Source of the DNA: Flavihumibacter rivuli
GTDB lineage: Bacteria > Bacteroidota > Bacteroidia > Chitinophagales > Chitinophagaceae
Direction of reading: 5' to 3'
NCBI RefSeq assembly: GCF_018595685.2
Contig: NZ_CP092334.1
Location: 772,001 to 836,000, forward strand
Length of the DNA: 64,000 bases
Below are positions 25,635 through 34,219 of this stretch, in pieces (position 1 is the stretch's first letter; each line of letters opens with the position of its first letter). Below the pieces are notes generated by a model, which saw nothing but the letters and a program-made list of their open reading frames with translations, was not told the origin of the DNA and made no database searches. The position numbers were made by a program, and so were the translations under genes.

Positions 25635-26297
25635 ATGCGTTGTATTCTTGTCATGTTGTTGATGATTTCCATCAACGGTTATGGACAGCTGAAAAGCTAC
25701 ATAATCGGTGTGAAAGGGGATACCCTGAACCGGGTTGATATAGCCGATAAAAGGCAGGGACCATGGGTGGAACGGATCGAATCTGTTCGCGGGGAACCTG
25801 GTTTCGAGGAAGAAGGGGAATACAAGGATGGACGCAAGGAAGGTATGTGGCGGAAATATACATTACAGGGCGACCTCCTTGCCATTGAGAATTTTCGTTG
25901 GGGTAATAAGGATGGTATGTGCCAGTACTTTAATATAGCCGGAAGTGTAGTACGGGAGGAGAGCTGGCGTGCCTTCAATCCCGATAAGTTGTATGATACC
26001 CTTGATGTGGAAGACGTGAACAACCCCGATCATTATGTACAGGTGGTGGTCAAGAACGAAGGCTCATCCCTGAAGCACGGGACCTGGAAATATTATGACC
26101 CTGGAACAGGATTTGTCCAAAAGACCGAATTCTACCGGTTGGGACAAATAGAGAAAGGCAATGAGCCTTCCACGCTCGCCAGGGATACCATGTCTGTGAC
26201 AAAGAAAGTGCAGAAGCCCAAGGAAGTGCTGGAATTTGAAAAGAAGAATTCCGGGAAGAAGAAAGTGAGGGTGCGGGATGGATCGGTTAGTTATTGA
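25635..26297 (+). CDS. Secreted MORN/YwqK-like repeat protein
   Basis: A 220-residue protein with an N-terminal signal (MRCILVMLLMISINGYGQ) and MORN-like repeats: EEEGEYKDGRKEGMWRKYT, LLAIENFRWGNKDGMCQYFN and SSLKHGTWKYYD. These resemble the YwqK group, sometimes called an antitoxin component, but no toxin gene is adjacent, so that role is not supported. The gene is divergent from the BNR propeller, with 46 bases between the start codons. It is followed by a terminator hairpin. Confidence 0.65.
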   Translation: MRCILVMLLMISINGYGQLKSYIIGVKGDTLNRVDIADKRQGPWVERIESVRGEPGFEEEGEYKDGRKEGMWRKYTLQGDLLAIENFRWGNKDGMCQYFNIAGSVVREESWRAFNPDKLYDTLDVEDVNNPDHYVQVVVKNEGSSLKHGTWKYYDPGTGFVQKTEFYRLGQIEKGNEPSTLARDTMSVTKKVQKPKEVLEFEKKNSGKKKVRVRDGSVSY

Positions 26298-26343
26298 CCG
26301 GTTGGCGCTGCAACAAAATATTTACCCCAATCTGGGGTATGGA

Positions 26344-26388
26344 AAAGGTGCACAAGGTTATTGCCAAACTTTGTGCACCTTTGGTTTT
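26344..26388 (+). terminator. Terminator between the MORN gene and the MFS gene
   Basis: AAAGGTGCACAA (26344-26355) is the exact reverse complement of TTGTGCACCTTT (26371-26382), and five T residues follow at 26385-26389. It argues against an MFS start upstream. Confidence 0.75.
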
Positions 26389-26400
26389 TGGATTCCCCAA

Positions 26401-27639
26401 TTGTCAACCAAATCACCGCATTTGCCCAGAAATACCAAGACCATACTATTCCTGCTGGCGGCACTGAACTTTACCCATATCCTTGATTTCATGATCATGA
26501 TGCCATTGGGTAATTACCTCATGCCTTTCTTCTCCATCAATCCCAAGCAGTTCACCAACCTGGTAGGTGCCTATACGCTTTCCGCTGCGATCAGTGGGTT
26601 TGCTGCTGCTTTTTTTGTGGACAGGTTCGATAGGAAGAAGGTCCTGATCATCGCTTATTCAGGATTCCTGGTGGGTACCCTGGCCTGTGGCTTGGCGCCA
26701 TCCTATCACCTGTTACTTTTGGCAAGGTTGGTGGCAGGCCTGTTCGGGGGATTGATCGGTGCCCAGGTATTGTCCATCATCAGCGATATTTTTCCTTATG
26801 AAGAGCGGGGTAAGGCAATGGGGGCAGTAATGTCGGCCTTTGCTGTAGCTTCTACTTTTGGTGTGCCTTTCGCCCTTTACCTGGCCAATATCATCTCCTG
26901 GCACGCGCCATTTATACTGGTGGCTGTGCTGGGCCTTGCACTGGTGCCCCTGCTCAATAAACATATCCCGGCCATTACTGCGCATATTGATACCAGTGAG
27001 GAAGCACGGCCAATGAAGGTATTAACTGAAGTACTTGCCAACCGCAAACAGGTGCTGGCGCTATTGTTTTCCGGCCTCATCATGATGGGGCATTTCCTGA
27101 TCATCCCATTCATCAACCCTTTCATGGAATTCAATCTTGGGTATACCAAATCACAGACCCCTTTGGTTTACCTGGTAGGAGGGGTGGCCTCTTTCTTCGC
27201 TGCCAATATCCTTGGGCGATTTGCGGATAAGTATGGTAAGCTGAAGGTTTTCTCCATTTGTATTTTCCTTTCACTGGCGATGGTTTATATCCTGACCAAC
27301 CTGCCGAAGTGGCCCCTTGCCCTGGTGCTGGCACTGTTTGGGATATGGTTTGTGTTGGCAACCGGCAGGGGGGTAACTGCCCAGGCCATGGTTAGCAATG
27401 TGGTGGAGCCGGCCAAACGTGGCGGCTTCATGAGTTTTAACAGCAGCCTGCAACAATTCGGGACCAGCGCAGCATCCTTCATAGCAGGCTTACTGGTAGT
27501 GAATGATGCTGAGGGAAGGATCCTTCATTATGAGTGGTTAGGCTACCTCAGCATTATTATCCTGCTTGCTGCGTTTGTGCTTGGCCGTTATTTATTCGGG
27601 AAAATGGAGCAGGTCCCCAAACCCAGCGCAGTTTCCTGA
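26401..27639 (+). CDS. MFS transporter
   Basis: A 412-residue inner-membrane permease with twelve predicted helices. The motif A-like sequence DRFDRKKVLI follows helix 2, and RLVAGLFGGLIGAQVLSIISD matches helix 4 of drug/sugar MFS proteins. Substrate unknown. No ATG is available before the first helix except one at 26278 that would precede a terminator and add about 40 unusual residues. The TTG at 26401 is therefore the preferred start, just upstream of LSTKSPHLPRNTKTILFLL. Its stop codon is directly followed by the stop of the convergent esterase. Confidence 0.85.
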   Translation: MSTKSPHLPRNTKTILFLLAALNFTHILDFMIMMPLGNYLMPFFSINPKQFTNLVGAYTLSAAISGFAAAFFVDRFDRKKVLIIAYSGFLVGTLACGLAPSYHLLLLARLVAGLFGGLIGAQVLSIISDIFPYEERGKAMGAVMSAFAVASTFGVPFALYLANIISWHAPFILVAVLGLALVPLLNKHIPAITAHIDTSEEARPMKVLTEVLANRKQVLALLFSGLIMMGHFLIIPFINPFMEFNLGYTKSQTPLVYLVGGVASFFAANILGRFADKYGKLKVFSICIFLSLAMVYILTNLPKWPLALVLALFGIWFVLATGRGVTAQAMVSNVVEPAKRGGFMSFNSSLQQFGTSAASFIAGLLVVNDAEGRILHYEWLGYLSIIILLAAFVLGRYLFGKMEQVPKPSAVS

Positions 27640-28461
27640 TCAATTCCCGTTATAGAAGTAATTACGGAAGAAGAGCAATTGGTACTCAATGGCATTGGCC
27701 CAATATTGCCAGTTGTGGGCGCCCGGTCTTTCAATATAATCGTGGCTGATCTTCAATTCCATCAGCTTCTGGTGGGTAGCCCTGTTGACATCGAGGAAGA
27801 AATCCCCCAGTCCGCAATCAATGATGATCTGTTGTTGACCTTCCTTTAGTTCGGCCAGGTGGTTGATGACCGAATACTCCTCCCAGTTCCCAGCACAGCA
27901 ACTGGTATCGCCTATACGTTTACTGATGTCCCAGTTCCCGGGGAAGGGACGGATATCCAGCCCACCACTCATACTGCCAAAAGCCCCAAACAAGTCCGGG
28001 TGACGGATGCCCAGCCAAAAGCCACCATGTCCACCCATACTAAGGCCTGTGATTGCCCTTGCCTTCCTCCCGGCCCGGGCCGGGTAATGGGATTCTATAT
28101 AGGGTACCAATTCTTTTGTGATATGGGTTTCGTATTGATAGTCCTTATCCTTCGGGCTGTTCCAATACCAACTACTGAATCCACCATCGGGGCATACAAT
28201 GATAATTTGCAGCTGGTCTGCCAGTGCTTTTATTTTAGGAACCTTGTTGATCCAGCCGGCATAATTGTCGCTATACCCGTGCAAGAGGTAAACCACCGGG
28301 AATTTTTTAGCTGTAGAACCATTTGCATCCGGCATGATCACTACGGCCTTGATCCCTTTATGCATACTGGCACTATTGATAGTAACCGTGTCCACGCTGG
28401 CGGCCGCTGCTGCCAATGAAAAAGCAGTAAAAATGATGGTAAGGAAAGAACGGGCATTCAT
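27640..28461 (-). CDS. Secreted esterase of the FrmB/EstA-like alpha/beta-hydrolase family
   Basis: A 273-residue enzyme with a signal peptide (ARSFLTIIFTAFSLAAAAAS). It contains the oxyanion region VYLLHGYSDNYAGW, the nucleophile elbow GLSMGGHG with Ser141, IIDCGLGDFFLDVNR carrying the probable Asp, and a catalytic His in RPGAHNWQYW. These features match the esterase-D/mycolyltransferase-like family; substrates may include carbohydrate esters, but this is not shown here. Confidence 0.85.
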   Translation of the reverse strand: MNARSFLTIIFTAFSLAAAAASVDTVTINSASMHKGIKAVVIMPDANGSTAKKFPVVYLLHGYSDNYAGWINKVPKIKALADQLQIIIVCPDGGFSSWYWNSPKDKDYQYETHITKELVPYIESHYPARAGRKARAITGLSMGGHGGFWLGIRHPDLFGAFGSMSGGLDIRPFPGNWDISKRIGDTSCCAGNWEEYSVINHLAELKEGQQQIIIDCGLGDFFLDVNRATHQKLMELKISHDYIERPGAHNWQYWANAIEYQLLFFRNYFYNGN

Positions 28462-28609
28462 ATGCCTAAACTAAGGATTTTAAGCATACTGATGAAGGGA
28501 ACATTCCTGGTTCGGGATGGCTCCACCAGTTGCTATTAGATAGCCTGAATAGCTGAGGAGACTATTGATGTCAACTTTCTGTATTGCATCTATTGTCTGA
28601 CCTTCCAGT

Positions 28610-28638
28610 AAAAAAAAATCCCCGCATCTCGCGGGGAT
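28610..28638 (-). terminator. Terminator after the M1 aminopeptidase gene
   Basis: On the minus strand ATCCCCGC-GAGAT-GCGGGGAT forms an eight-base stem followed by eight T residues. It lies just beyond the minus-strand stop at 28646. Confidence 0.8.
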
Positions 28639-28645
28639 CCTTTAT

Positions 28646-31015
28646 TTAGAAGGCTTTCTTTTCTTTCTTCTTTTCTTCGGCTTTTTGCATCGGGTTGATA
28701 CCGGTGCTCTGGCCGCGAACCCCCTGCTTCAATTTGTACAACTGGAACTTGCTTGGCTCAGCATTCACTGGCCAGTTGTTGTTGCTTTCATTGATGTCAG
28801 CGGTTTCCTTCATGGGGTCAAGTTTAATGGACTTTACTTCCTTATCCTTGATGTAGACTTTGGTAACCTTGTTCTCGTTCTTACGCCAGATCTGGGCAGG
28901 GATACGGTCAACTTCCTTGCTGCCATCGGCATAGGTGAACTCAACTATCACGGGCATTACCAATCCGCCCTTATTGCTGAAGGTGCACTCATAGATATGC
29001 TTGTTGGCATACTTGGCCTTCAACGCATCGTCCGCCTGCTCCAGGTTGTTTTGAACGGGAACAGAATAGGAAGTGGTATCGTATGGCTCCAGACCCCTTG
29101 CATACCTCCAGTAGAAATCACGTAGGGTGGTATCCCTGTCCACTTCAAAGACAATATTCTTGTCCTCACGGTTACGAACCTTGCTGATGTCTTCGAAGGC
29201 ATTCACCTGGGGCTTGGCCAGTTTAGTGGTAGTGGTAGTTCCCCTTGAAGGTGGAGCGCCAAATTCAGGACGCAGGTAGCGAACGGAATCAAGGGCGATA
29301 TCGGTTGCATCCGTGCTGTAGAACCAGCCCCTCCAGAACCAATCCAGGTCTTCACCGCTGGCGTCTTCCAGGGTGCGGAACAGGTCAGCAGGAGTGGGGT
29401 GCTTGAATGCCCAGCGACGTGCATACTCTTTGAAAGCATAATCAAACAGCTCACGGCCCATAACGGTTTCACGGAGTATGTTCAGGCCGGTTGCCGGCTT
29501 GGAGTAGGCATTGGGGCCAAACTGGATGATGTTCTCACTATTGGTCATGATGGGCTCCAGTTGGTCCTTGGGAAGCTTCATGTAGTCGGTGATATAGGCT
29601 GCTGCACCACGGCGACTGGGGAACTTATTGTCCCACAGTTCTTCTGTCAGGTATTCAACGAAGGTGTTCAGGCCTTCATCCATCCAGCTCCACTGGCGTT
29701 CATCACTGTTGATGATCATGGGGAAGAAGTTATGGCCTACTTCGTGGATGATCACGCCCAGCATACCATACTTGGTGTTCTCGCTGTAAGAGCCGTCTTT
29801 TTCGGTACGACCGTAGTTGAAGCAGATCATCGGGTATTCCATACCGTTAGCAGCCTCAACACTCTGTGCTACAGGGTAAGGGTAGGGAATGGTAAACTTG
29901 GAATAGGTCTTGATGGTATGCGCAACTGCCTTGGTAGAGAAGGGACGGTAGAGGCCATAGGCTTCCTTGCCATAGAAACTCATACACATTACTTTCTTGC
30001 CTTCCACATTGGCGGGCAATGCATCCCAAACAAACTTACGGGAAGAGGTCCAGGCGAAGTCACGAACATTATCGGCCTTGTAGATCCAGGTTTTCTTGGC
30101 CTTGCTCTTGTTTTTTTCCGCGGCCTTGGCTTCATCCAGGGTAACGATCTCCACTACATCCTTGGCTGTCTGGGCTTTCTGCCAGCGGGCCATTTGTGCA
30201 GGTGTCAACACCTGGGCATAGTTCAGGCACTCGCCGGTTGAGCCCACCACGTGATCTGCGGGTACGGTCATTTGCACTTTGAAGTTACCGAAGGTCAGGG
30301 CGAATTCACCACGACCGGTGAACTGGTGGTTCTGCCAGCCCTGGAAATCACTGTACACACAAAGACGGGGGTACCACTGGCTGATGGTGAACAGGTAGTT
30401 GCCATCTTCAGGGAAATACTCGTACCCTCCGCGGCCACCTTCTTTCATGCGGTCGGAGATCTTGTAGTTCCAATCTACCTTGAAGATGAATTTCTGCCCC
30501 GGCTTCAGGGGAGTGGGCAGGTTGATGCGCATCATGGTCTTGTTCACCACATACTTCAGTGGTTTGCCGGTGGCATCTGTCAGTTTGGTGATGTTTACAC
30601 CAAAATCATTCTCAGCATCTTCCATCCTGTTCATCATGAGGTCAACAGACTGGGCACCCATGCTGGTGGGATCCTGGTAGTTAGCATTATTCTTGGAACT
30701 GTGTTCGTTTTCATCCAACTGCAGCCAGAGGTAAGTGAGTTCGTCCGGTGAGTTGTTGAAATAAGTAATGGTCTCAGAACCGGTGAGGCGCAGTTTCTCT
30801 TCATCCAATTCTGCCTTGATGTCGTAGTCTGCGCGCTGTTGCCAATACTTAGGGCCTGGGGCTCCACTTGCGGTGCGGTACTCGTTCGGGGTGGGAAGGG
30901 TAGTTCCCAATTGCTCGAACTTGTTACCATGGTTGGACCCAGGATTGTTCTGGATGTTCTGGGCAAATGCACTGCTGGTCAAAAGCCCTAAACATGCTAC
31001 AAGTAGTCTTCTCAT
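28646..31015 (-). CDS. M1 family zinc aminopeptidase-like protein
   Basis: A 789-residue exported metallopeptidase with a signal peptide (MRRLLVACLGLLTSSAFAQ). The zinc site is intact: HEVGH at 424-428 followed by 18 residues and Glu447 (WMDEGLN). A GxMEN-like exopeptidase motif appears as NGMEYP upstream. It ends in a Lys/Glu tail. It is probably a periplasmic or surface aminopeptidase for peptide nutrition. It forms a likely two-gene unit with the HupE-like gene, five bases upstream. Confidence 0.9.
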   Translation of the reverse strand: MRRLLVACLGLLTSSAFAQNIQNNPGSNHGNKFEQLGTTLPTPNEYRTASGAPGPKYWQQRADYDIKAELDEEKLRLTGSETITYFNNSPDELTYLWLQLDENEHSSKNNANYQDPTSMGAQSVDLMMNRMEDAENDFGVNITKLTDATGKPLKYVVNKTMMRINLPTPLKPGQKFIFKVDWNYKISDRMKEGGRGGYEYFPEDGNYLFTISQWYPRLCVYSDFQGWQNHQFTGRGEFALTFGNFKVQMTVPADHVVGSTGECLNYAQVLTPAQMARWQKAQTAKDVVEIVTLDEAKAAEKNKSKAKKTWIYKADNVRDFAWTSSRKFVWDALPANVEGKKVMCMSFYGKEAYGLYRPFSTKAVAHTIKTYSKFTIPYPYPVAQSVEAANGMEYPMICFNYGRTEKDGSYSENTKYGMLGVIIHEVGHNFFPMIINSDERQWSWMDEGLNTFVEYLTEELWDNKFPSRRGAAAYITDYMKLPKDQLEPIMTNSENIIQFGPNAYSKPATGLNILRETVMGRELFDYAFKEYARRWAFKHPTPADLFRTLEDASGEDLDWFWRGWFYSTDATDIALDSVRYLRPEFGAPPSRGTTTTTKLAKPQVNAFEDISKVRNREDKNIVFEVDRDTTLRDFYWRYARGLEPYDTTSYSVPVQNNLEQADDALKAKYANKHIYECTFSNKGGLVMPVIVEFTYADGSKEVDRIPAQIWRKNENKVTKVYIKDKEVKSIKLDPMKETADINESNNNWPVNAEPSKFQLYKLKQGVRGQSTGINPMQKAEEKKKEKKAF

Positions 31016-31019
31016 GTAA

Positions 31020-31619
31020 TTATGCTGTTTGAGTTGTTCCGGTATCGGGGATCCTTTCTGTCGCCATTTTCAGGGAAAACAGCAGGATCATTACTGAAAC
31101 TGTGGCAATCCACCATAAACGGGGCAGTTTCAATAATTGGACGAATATAAATGATAAGGTTAATACTACCGCTACCACCAACAGCTGGGCAACTTCAATT
31201 CCAAGGTTAAATGCCAGTAGGTGGGAAGTCAGGTTGGTATTGCCCTCCAGGTCAAGCAGGAGGTTGGCATAGGCCAGTCCATGGATCATGCCAAAGAACA
31301 GGGCGAAAAAATAAATCACCGGGAACCTGGCTTTTTGCTCCTTCCTGGCCACTACCAGGTTATTGGCTGCTGTTCCGGCGATGGTAAGGGGGATCAGGAA
31401 TTCAATCCAGGCTACGGGAAGCTTGAATATCCCCAGCACACTTAGGGCAAGGGTTATGCTATGGCCAATGGTGAAAGCGGTTACCATGATGGCCACCAGC
31501 TTCCAGTCTTTCCACTGGTATCGCAAACACAGAGCCGCTACAAACAAAATATGATCCAAAGCGTCCCAGGTGAGGATATGGTCCACCCCAAGACTGAAGT
31601 AAAGGTTAAAATCCGCCAT
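31020..31619 (-). CDS. HupE/UreJ-like membrane protein
   Basis: A 199-residue protein with six predicted helices. The start MADFNLYFSLGVDHILTWDALDHILFVAAL carries His residues in the HxxxxDHxxF-like pattern common in HupE/UreJ_2 proteins, and FGMIHGLAYA is a second conserved His site. The family is linked to nickel or metal transport, but the substrate cannot be assigned. An upstream in-frame ATG (31637) is an alternative start. Confidence 0.75.
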   Translation of the reverse strand: MADFNLYFSLGVDHILTWDALDHILFVAALCLRYQWKDWKLVAIMVTAFTIGHSITLALSVLGIFKLPVAWIEFLIPLTIAGTAANNLVVARKEQKARFPVIYFFALFFGMIHGLAYANLLLDLEGNTNLTSHLLAFNLGIEVAQLLVVAVVLTLSFIFVQLLKLPRLWWIATVSVMILLFSLKMATERIPDTGTTQTA

Positions 31620-31677
31620 AAGTTTTCTAGTGGACAAAATAATTCAGAGTTTTGTCCTAGAAAAATATAAATGTCCA

Positions 31678-32166
31678 ATGGCGCTGGTTTTGTTTAAATG
31701 GTTTATGGCTGGATTGGTATCCCTTTTCCACCCCTTCTATGTTGGGGTGACGGAGATCAATCACAATGCCGGGGAGAAAACACTTGAGATCAGTGTAAAA
31801 CTTTTCGTGGATGATTTCGAGTCCGCCCTGAAAAAATCAAATAATGCCATTGTTGACCTGGCGCAGCCCAAAGACAAAGCCGCAACTGACCAGATGATCA
31901 CCCGTTACCTTCAGCAACACATTCAGTTAAAGGTCAATGGTAAGCCGGTAAGCCTGGAATATATTGGTTATGAAAAGGAAAGGGAAGCGGCCTGGTGTTA
32001 TGTGCAGGTGGGGAATATCCCCTCCGTTTCAAAACTGGAGATCAACAACAGTTTGCTCTACGATTCCTACGATAAGCAGATCAATATCATGCATGTTACT
32101 GTAAATGGCCAGCGGAAAAGCAATAAACTGGTATATCCTGATACGAAGACCATATTTGAGTTTTGA
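31678..32166 (+). CDS. DUF6702-like secreted protein
   Basis: A 162-residue protein with an N-terminal hydrophobic segment, then FHPFYVGVTEINHN and EKTLEISVKLFVDDFESALKK, which I recognise as the Bacteroidota family DUF6702. The remainder is beta-rich (HIQLKVNGKPVSLEYIGYEKE). In other Bacteroidota this family is often near M1 peptidase and HupE-like genes, as here, which suggests one functional unit; this is recalled, not tested. Divergent from the HupE-like gene. Confidence 0.7.
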   Translation: MALVLFKWFMAGLVSLFHPFYVGVTEINHNAGEKTLEISVKLFVDDFESALKKSNNAIVDLAQPKDKAATDQMITRYLQQHIQLKVNGKPVSLEYIGYEKEREAAWCYVQVGNIPSVSKLEINNSLLYDSYDKQINIMHVTVNGQRKSNKLVYPDTKTIFEF

Positions 32167-32248
32167 TCAATATGTAACCCAGTATCCCGATCTACCTTAC
32201 CAGGTGAAGCAGCTCAGGCCGGACATTACGGGGATATGCAGGGTAGGC

Positions 32249-33544
32249 TCAATCATCCATATTCTCCTTGATCTCTTCTGAAATATGGACAAGGATCTTA
32301 TCGATCCGGAGGGAATCCATATCAATGATCTCAAACCGGAAGCCCTTCCATTCCAGGGTATCACCGGTCTGTGGTATGCGCTCCAGCTTGTGCAGAATAA
32401 AACCTGCCAGGGTATTGAACTCCTGCTCACCTTCATGCATCCAGTCGGTCATTTCAAAGCGGGAAAGGAAGTCATAGAAGGGGATCTGGCCATCAACAAG
32501 GAAACTGCCATCTTCCCGGGCTATGATCTCATAATCCTGTATGTCTTGTTGCGGTAGATCACCCACAATGGCTTCCAGGATATCGTTCAGCGTGATCATG
32601 CCCTGTACGCTGCCGTATTCATCCACGATGAAGCAGGAGTGGTTCTTCGATTCCTTGAACTTCTCCAGCACCCTGTAGGCGGTATTGTTCTCCGGCACGA
32701 ACATGGCCGGCTTCATAATATGCTTGAACAGGGTCATGTCATTGGAGATGTAGAGGTCCTTGATCGAAACCACCCCTTTAATATTGTCAAGATCACTATC
32801 ACAGATAGGGTAAACCGAATGGGGTTCCTTGACGATCTTTTCCTTAATAGAAACTTCATTGTCGTTCAGGTCGAACCAGATGATATCACTGCGATGGGTC
32901 ATGAGGGAGGTGATATTCCTGTCACCCAAATGGAATACCCGCTCAATGATCTCCTGTTCTGCTTCTGCGATGGTACCCTGTTCGGTTCCTTCACTGATGA
33001 TGGCCTTGATCTCTTCTTCCGTAACCTGTGTGTCGCTGGGTTGTATATTCATGAGCCTGGCCAGCAGATGGGTGGACTTGCTCAGCAGCCATACGAAGGG
33101 ATGGGTGATCTTGCTGAGTACCCGCATAGGGGCAGCTACCATTTTAGCGATCTTTTCAGGATCAGAGAGGCCAATTCTCTTTGGTAGCAATTCCCCTAAT
33201 ACCAAACTGAGGTAAGTGATGATGATCACCACTACAGCTGTGGCGATACCATTGCTGTAGGGGGCGAGTACAGGGATATTGGCAAAAAAGGCAGCCACAT
33301 CGCCCTTGATATTTTCCCCGGAGAAAATACCGGTCAGGATACCGATCAAGGTGATGCCTATTTGCACCGTCGAGAGAAAAGTATCCGGATGGCTGGCCAG
33401 TTTCAGGGCTTCCTTTGCCCTTGCATCACCTTTCAGTGCCTGGCTTTCGAGCCTGGCCCTGCGGGATGATACCAAGGCGATCTCCGCCATGGAAAAGAGA
33501 CCGTTTATGATGATCAAACCTAATACTAATAGAATCTCAGTCAT
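32249..33544 (-). CDS. CorC/CNNM-type membrane protein with CBS domains
   Basis: A 431-residue protein with a DUF21 membrane domain (about 1-190, including INGLFSMAEIALVSSRRARLE), a paired CBS module (about 205-330; VSIKDLYISND, DEYGSVQGMITLNDILEAIVG) and a CorC/HlyC transporter-associated domain (about 345-425). The family handles Mg/Co ions or is annotated as hemolysin-like; GldE of gliding motility is related. No gld genes lie nearby, so a motility role is not supported. Confidence 0.88.
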   Translation of the reverse strand: MTEILLVLGLIIINGLFSMAEIALVSSRRARLESQALKGDARAKEALKLASHPDTFLSTVQIGITLIGILTGIFSGENIKGDVAAFFANIPVLAPYSNGIATAVVVIIITYLSLVLGELLPKRIGLSDPEKIAKMVAAPMRVLSKITHPFVWLLSKSTHLLARLMNIQPSDTQVTEEEIKAIISEGTEQGTIAEAEQEIIERVFHLGDRNITSLMTHRSDIIWFDLNDNEVSIKEKIVKEPHSVYPICDSDLDNIKGVVSIKDLYISNDMTLFKHIMKPAMFVPENNTAYRVLEKFKESKNHSCFIVDEYGSVQGMITLNDILEAIVGDLPQQDIQDYEIIAREDGSFLVDGQIPFYDFLSRFEMTDWMHEGEQEFNTLAGFILHKLERIPQTGDTLEWKGFRFEIIDMDSLRIDKILVHISEEIKENMDD

Positions 33545-33559
33545 GTATATTGGATTAGA

Positions 33560-34138
33560 TTAAAGGGTTGGCAAGCCGATTTTATTGTTGAAGATACGGC
33601 TCATGCCATAGCCAATGGCTGTTCCGATGGTAGCGCCACAAATTACGTCGATAGGGTAATGTACCCCCACATATACCTGCGCGTAGCACACAGCGGCCGA
33701 TGCCAGGAAAAGCCAAAGTATTGGATTGCCCAGGTAGGGCCTGAGGGTAGCCACGATAAAAGTGGTGATCCCGAAATGGTTGGTTGCGTGTGATGAAGTA
33801 AAACTGCTGCTGCCTGGGCAATAATTGATAAAGAAACGGATCTGGTGGGCGATCTCCTGGTCACGGCAGGGTCGCAGCCTGATGATATTGTTCTTGATAA
33901 GGTTGCTGCTGACCTGGTCCGTTAAGGCGACGGTAGCAATGGCTGCCAGCACCCATAGCCATCCTTTTTTACCGAAGTTGATCACGGCCAGCGTGATAAA
34001 GAACAGGTAGAGAGGTGCCCAGAAATAGGTTTCCCTGATGTGTTGGCACACGAAATCCAGCACCGGGTTGTCCCATTTGCTGTTGATGCTTATCATCAGT
34101 TCCTTGTCATATTGTAATAGCCTGTCGATCAGATCCAT
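33560..34138 (-). CDS. PAP2-family membrane phosphatase
   Basis: A 192-residue protein of about five helices with the three phosphatase signature motifs: KNNIIRLRP (KxxxxxxRP), SSFTSSHATNHFG (PSGH-like, with Ser-His) and GVHYPIDVICG (SRxxxxxHxxxD-like). It is expected to dephosphorylate a lipid phosphate such as undecaprenyl pyrophosphate or phosphatidylglycerol phosphate on the periplasmic side. Separated by 15 bases from the CorC-like gene downstream. Confidence 0.85.
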   Translation of the reverse strand: MDLIDRLLQYDKELMISINSKWDNPVLDFVCQHIRETYFWAPLYLFFITLAVINFGKKGWLWVLAAIATVALTDQVSSNLIKNNIIRLRPCRDQEIAHQIRFFINYCPGSSSFTSSHATNHFGITTFIVATLRPYLGNPILWLFLASAAVCYAQVYVGVHYPIDVICGATIGTAIGYGMSRIFNNKIGLPTL

Positions 34139-34156
34139 GGAATAGTCTAACACTTA

Positions 34157-34164
34157 CAAAAATA
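34157..34164 (-). promoter_or_regulatory. TAnnTTTG -7 element for the PAP2 gene
   Basis: Minus-strand TATTTTTG ends 18 bases before the ATG at 34138, the typical leader class in this window. Confidence 0.45.
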
Positions 34165-34219
34165 AGCAGTTAGCAATAACTGTTCATTGAAGTTCAAATT
34201 ATCCCGATTTTTGCCAACT

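Noticed and set aside
25635..26297. Antitoxin role for the MORN/YwqK-like protein
   Set aside because: No toxin-like gene is adjacent and the protein has an export signal.
29399..30241. Plus-strand 280-codon ORF opposite the M1 peptidase
   Set aside because: A shadow of a long well-conserved gene; composition and lack of motifs show it is not coding.
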